Made by a program: the position numbers and the translations under genes. Under the pieces are notes generated by a model that was given only the letters and a program-made list of their open reading frames with translations, searched no databases and had not been told where the DNA came from. A stretch of DNA of 64,000 nt, from positions 416,501-480,500 of the forward strand of contig JAWDGP010000286.1 in NCBI GenBank assembly GCA_033675545.1. Reading direction: 5' to 3'. The DNA is from Elysia crispata (taxonomy: Eukaryota; Mollusca; Gastropoda; Plakobranchidae). Shown here piece by piece: positions 59,101 through 64,000 of the stretch; the first letter of the stretch is position 1; each line of letters opens with the position of its first letter.

Positions 59101-59980
59101 AATATAACTTGTTTATGCATTTATTAAATATGGTTATTACCCTCGAATATGTGAAAATGACCTTAAATAATTCAAGTAACTCATACTCAAATTTGTTTTT
59201 TAAATTTTTTTCATATTTTACATCCCCTTTCTCCTTTACTCCATCCCTAAAAACAAAAGAAACAAAAGTCATCATAGAAATCTGAGATTCATGTGGGTAT
59301 GCATAAAATTAAAGGAAACAACATATGTATAAAATAAAAAAAAACATATTTAATGCCAAAATCATTGTTCATTTTGGTTTATTGTAACAAGCAGATTTCA
59401 ATGTATCCATTAATTTGGTTTGACAGATGTTACCATTTTTTTCTAAGACCATAACAACGGCTAATAAATATAATATGCGTTACAAAATATTTGAATATTT
59501 TATAGTAATAGCTACCTAACTTAATTTTAGATTATACCTCCAAAACTTATCAAGCCCTGTTAATTTAAAGGTAATTAGTATGTAATTCATAATTCTTGTA
59601 GTCCTTATTTTAGTTAAATCCAATTAAATTTACAGTCAACACTGCTTAACTTGATCTTCAGGGGACACAACTAATAAGATTAAAATTTTGTATGTATTTA
59701 TTTTTATATTTTTTCAATTAATTTTTTTTCCTTTCTTTATTTTTATTGTAGCTTGTTTTGGTATTGATCGTTACTCTTCACTATTGTCCATTTATCTGTT
59801 TGAGCTCCTGGGTTATAGAACTGGTACAGTGGTAGTAAGCAATCAATCTGGTTCTGATGCTTGACCTATCTTGCCCTTGGATTCGGATGAAGAGTACTCT
59901 TGCTTATAGCACTCAGCACCCTAAATTTATCTCAATAATAAAGCTGATTGTCCCAGTACTAGCACTTCATCTGGGGAGAG
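56130..59980. other. AT-rich gene-free stretch
   Basis: No gene recognised. It contains scattered TCTAGATC motifs (about 56765, 57640-57670) and a weak exon-like minus-strand segment at 58366-58424. Some of it may be intron of the unrecognised gene ending at 55921. Confidence 0.35.
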
Positions 59981-59989
59981 AGAATTTTT

Positions 59990-60350
59990 CTATCAACCAA
60001 TTACATGGAGGAAGCAGGTCTAGCTTACAAACACAATGCATGCAAAATGAAAATCTAATTCAATAACAAGAACCATTCTAGGCCTAACCCTTAAGCCGAG
60101 GAAATATGAGATGGGAGAAGATCAACCCTTCAAACATAATATATATGAAAAATGTAGATGTTGATCTAAATAATAACATCGATTTTGCTAGGCTTAGCCC
60201 TACAGCCAAGAAGAAATTGAATGTGTTCCATCAAACAATCTGTTGAATCACAGAAGAGACTGGTTTAGCCTACAAACACAATGCATGCAAAATATAATAA
60301 GAAATAACACCAATTATTCTACTTCTGGGCCTATCCATACAGCCGGGAGG
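59990..60350. repeat. Degenerate tandem repeat, three units of about 105-140 bp
   Basis: TACAAACACAATGCATGCAA recurs at about 60026 and 60270, with a diverged middle version near 60129; each unit ends in a block like TAGGCCTAACCCTTAAGCC (then TAGGCTTAGCCCTACAGCC and GGGCCTATCCATACAGCC). The units differ enough to be old. Confidence 0.75.
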
Positions 60351-60368
60351 GGGGGGAGGGGGGGAGGG
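60344..60368 (+). other. G-run cluster (possible G-quadruplex)
   Basis: Four or more G-runs of three to eight bases separated by single A. It meets the usual sequence pattern for a G-quadruplex; function unknown. Confidence 0.6.
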
Positions 60369-60369
60369 A

Positions 60370-61116
60370 TATAGGATGCGTCTCTAGCCTAGCGCTGGGC
60401 AGTACTCCATTAAATCTGCACACACACATAAATTTATGCATTTTATTGAACTTTTTGGCAATGGCGATTCTTGAACGATAGATCTATAGGTTTACGAGAA
60501 CAATAGTTGTTGCAGCAACTTTGTTGTTAGGCCTAGACATGACATCAGCCAATCTCAAAGATAATTCAAAGACAACACGTGTTGTATTTCTCCTGTCAGC
60601 ACTTGACAACTTGCCGGCGCATTGTCTAATGCTTACTGACAGATGAGTCAGAGGATCGAGAGGAAGCTTGTTTTTATTGGCTAGAAGAAGTGAAAAAAAT
60701 GATGTTTTTGTTTCCACCCACCAAAAAGAGATTAACATCTGAAAATTGAGCTATATGCAAGAGTGAAAATCGACGTAACCCGCAACAACATTAGTGGTGT
60801 CCACTGTATTATTTAGTTAACTTAACTTGCAAGCTGATAGATCTGACAGCAAATATGTTTTCAGGATGAATCCAAAAACTGAAATAAACCTCACTAGCAC
60901 AAATTGAATTCAACATTGATAAGGTTGCTCTGTTATTATTTTATATTTTGCAGATTCAAATTCTATCCCTTAATTTTTTTTAGTATTGAATAAATTAAAG
61001 GAAAAGACATATTAGCCAACACTATAATGACATTATGCTTTAAATATCAAGTAAAAATATCACAGACGAGCAAAAAATGTTCAAACACCAACAATAAAGC
61101 ACATATGTACATGTAG
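60370..61116. other. Spacer 3' of ALKBH3
   Basis: Holds a minus-strand frame at 60484-60738 (84 codons) that I cannot assign; it contains TTRVVFELSLRLADVMSR and is GC-richer than its flanks, so it may be a first exon or promoter of an unknown minus-strand transcript. Nothing else is recognised. Confidence 0.3.
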
Positions 61117-62604
61117 TTATCTATCAGCTTCTGGAACTGTAACTCTGAAAGTAATATTTATTCTGGGTCCTCTGTCATGATACTCTTTTGGAACACGGTG
61201 CTGAGGAAGATACATTCAAAATCTGTTCAAGTACAAATATTTGATTAAATTGGTTAAGTGCATTCGTAATAAATTATTGTTAACAGACTATGTCATGCTT
61301 AAACTGCGCAGAGCTAAAGATCATCAGATAAATGAGTGTAATTTTCGTTCCAATTCAAGTTGACTTAAAAATTGAAGATTAACTTTCTCCTCTTTCCATA
61401 TAAAAATAAAAATGTGTAGTGACAGCACGAAAAGAGACATTTTGCGGTAGAGAAAAATTTTGGGTCAATGTAATTTTCTCACAGGAAGCTTGAACTTTCC
61501 GCCTTTTAACTCTGCTCTAATTTTTAACTTTTGTATTATTTCATAAAAGAACTTCAAGCAGCAAGGATTTCAAGCCTTTTTGAGGAAAATGGCATCTTCC
61601 CAAGTAGTCGTTAGCCATAAAACATCTCATTTTGTGGCTACACAAATGGTATTATATGTCACATTTTAGCTCAGATCTCTAACCATTACTAGTACCTGTA
61701 CTACTACTTCTACTATCACTTGAATAGCAGATGTGATCACATACCTAGATATATCTCAAAAGTGACATATAGGATGAAAGATGTAAAAAAATGAAAGGGC
61801 AAAAAGAATGGGCAGGGACAGAATCTCTATGGGGTACCAACAGCCTTGCCGAAACAACCAGTTTTGTGTTTTATGACTTATATCCTACATCTCAGTCTCA
61901 AGTTAGATCTAGATTGCCGATTGCTTCTGCTATTGTTTTTTAATTTCACTATCGACCACAGGCATACTCAGGTCATTAAGTCTAAATTCGTCTGTTCCAG
62001 CCTCACTAATGCTTTTGCTCTTACTGCTTCTTTCATAATATATAGGCTTTTAGAGGACGTAGCCTCAATTAATAGCTTTTAACCCATATTGGATATGCCA
62101 ATCATTCTATAGGATAGCATGCTTCTTTTTTTACAGGTTCTCATCTCTAACTTAAACTTGTTTGAGTAAAGAAAACTGCAGTGTATCTTCCAAGAGCATA
62201 ACATAGACTAGCTTTAGAATTTCAACCAAATATCTCCTGTTTCTTGACCAATACAGCAATAGACTAATGAGCTATTCTGTTATACTTCTACTTGAACATT
62301 ATTTTTTCAGAGGAGAGATCAAGCCACATTACATGTATTATAATCTATTTGCCCTGATTTTATTTCAGCCCTTTTGCAATATTTATCCTCTACTTTCAAC
62401 AATCTGGTGGGGTGAACATTTAGTGAGTTACACAACATGAAAATGTTATTACTGCACCTTAAAAGTTTTAAAAAAATTAAAATCATACAAAATTTTCACC
62501 TGCCAATCTGCTTGAGTGTAACCTTCCATAATGAGCAAGGCCCCACTTTGTAAGGGAATTCTAATCACTTGACTGAAAGTGTAGTCCCTTTCTCCTGACT
62601 CACT
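61117..62604 (-). CDS. ALKBH3: ALKBH3-type AlkB dioxygenase, last two exons (partial)
   Basis: Fe(II)/2-oxoglutarate-dependent demethylase of alkylated single-stranded DNA and RNA (family role). Penultimate exon 62500-62604 (35 codons) gives RDYTFSQVIRIPLQSGALLI then MEGYTQADWQ; last exon 61117-61200 (27 codons plus stop) gives HRVPKEYHDRGPRINITFR and VTVPEADR. Both boundaries are phase 0, GT-AG. The joined WQHRVPKEYH is the ALKBH3 signature and contains the third iron ligand (His); the two arginines of GPRINITFR bind 2-oxoglutarate. The HxD iron-binding exon and everything upstream are not seen and should lie beyond 64000. The tail after TFR is shorter than or unlike human (VYPDPRGAPW). Confidence 0.9.
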
Positions 62605-62683
62605 CTGAAAGAAAATGTTTTGATATCACTAGAGTTTTTTCCTTTCTTTCAAGATTATGAAACTTTATTGTTCAAAAAAAAAA

Positions 62684-64000
<1,317 letters not shown>

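Noticed and set aside
60484-60738. 84-codon minus-strand frame as a gene
   Set aside because: No family resemblance, no splice partner and AT-rich flanks; kept only as part of a spacer description.

Overview
This is animal genomic DNA: AT-rich and intron-rich, with GT-AG introns, no operons, many long (GA)n and trinucleotide microsatellites, and several transposon families. The mix of protein families, LINEs, mariner/pogo elements and patchy CpG depletion fits a mollusc, possibly a gastropod. That placement is inference; no marker gene in the window proves it.

Four host genes can be reconstructed from splice sites, reading phase and protein motifs. (1) A complete riboflavin kinase (RFK), minus strand, 4 coding exons, 3394-7899, with an unusual C-terminal tail of about 113 residues. 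(2) A complete USP16/USP45-type ubiquitin-specific protease, minus strand, 21 coding exons, 26528-50357. The exons sum to 3381 nt (1126 residues) with every splice phase consistent; the zinc-finger UBP domain, Cys box, His box and catalytic Asp are all visible. (3) A short glutaredoxin-fold gene, plus strand, 51627-53034, head-to-head with the protease. Its active site reads SPEC instead of CPYC, so the nucleophilic cysteine is missing. (4) The last two exons of an ALKBH3-type AlkB dioxygenase, minus strand, 61117-62604, whose 5' part lies beyond the right edge.

Mobile DNA by region: 1.4-2.5 kb holds a decayed LINE, and 16.4-17.9 kb a young 5'-truncated copy of the same family on the other strand with a 12-bp target duplication. 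4.15-5.5 kb is a complete mariner with an intact DD34D transposase inside RFK intron 3. 40.6-45.2 kb is a near full-length but decayed RTE-like LINE in protease intron 8, itself split by a 1360-bp terminal-inverted-repeat element; two further 3' fragments of this LINE lie at 36.5 and 54.3 kb, the latter split by a pogo-like MITE. Another pogo-like MITE is at 53.4 kb. A tRNA-like short repeat occurs at 8.6, 37.5 and 52.2 kb.

The stretches 9.1-16.4 kb, 18.9-26.5 kb and 55-61 kb have no gene I can recognise. Part of the first (about 10.9-17.9 kb) is clearly richer in CpG than the gene bodies. I see no CRISPR array, rRNA, confirmed tRNA gene, retrovirus or Polinton. The best leads for novelty are the cysteine-less glutaredoxin, the RFK tail, the large insert in the protease, a two-unit repeat ORF at 18.4 kb, and the nested insertions.
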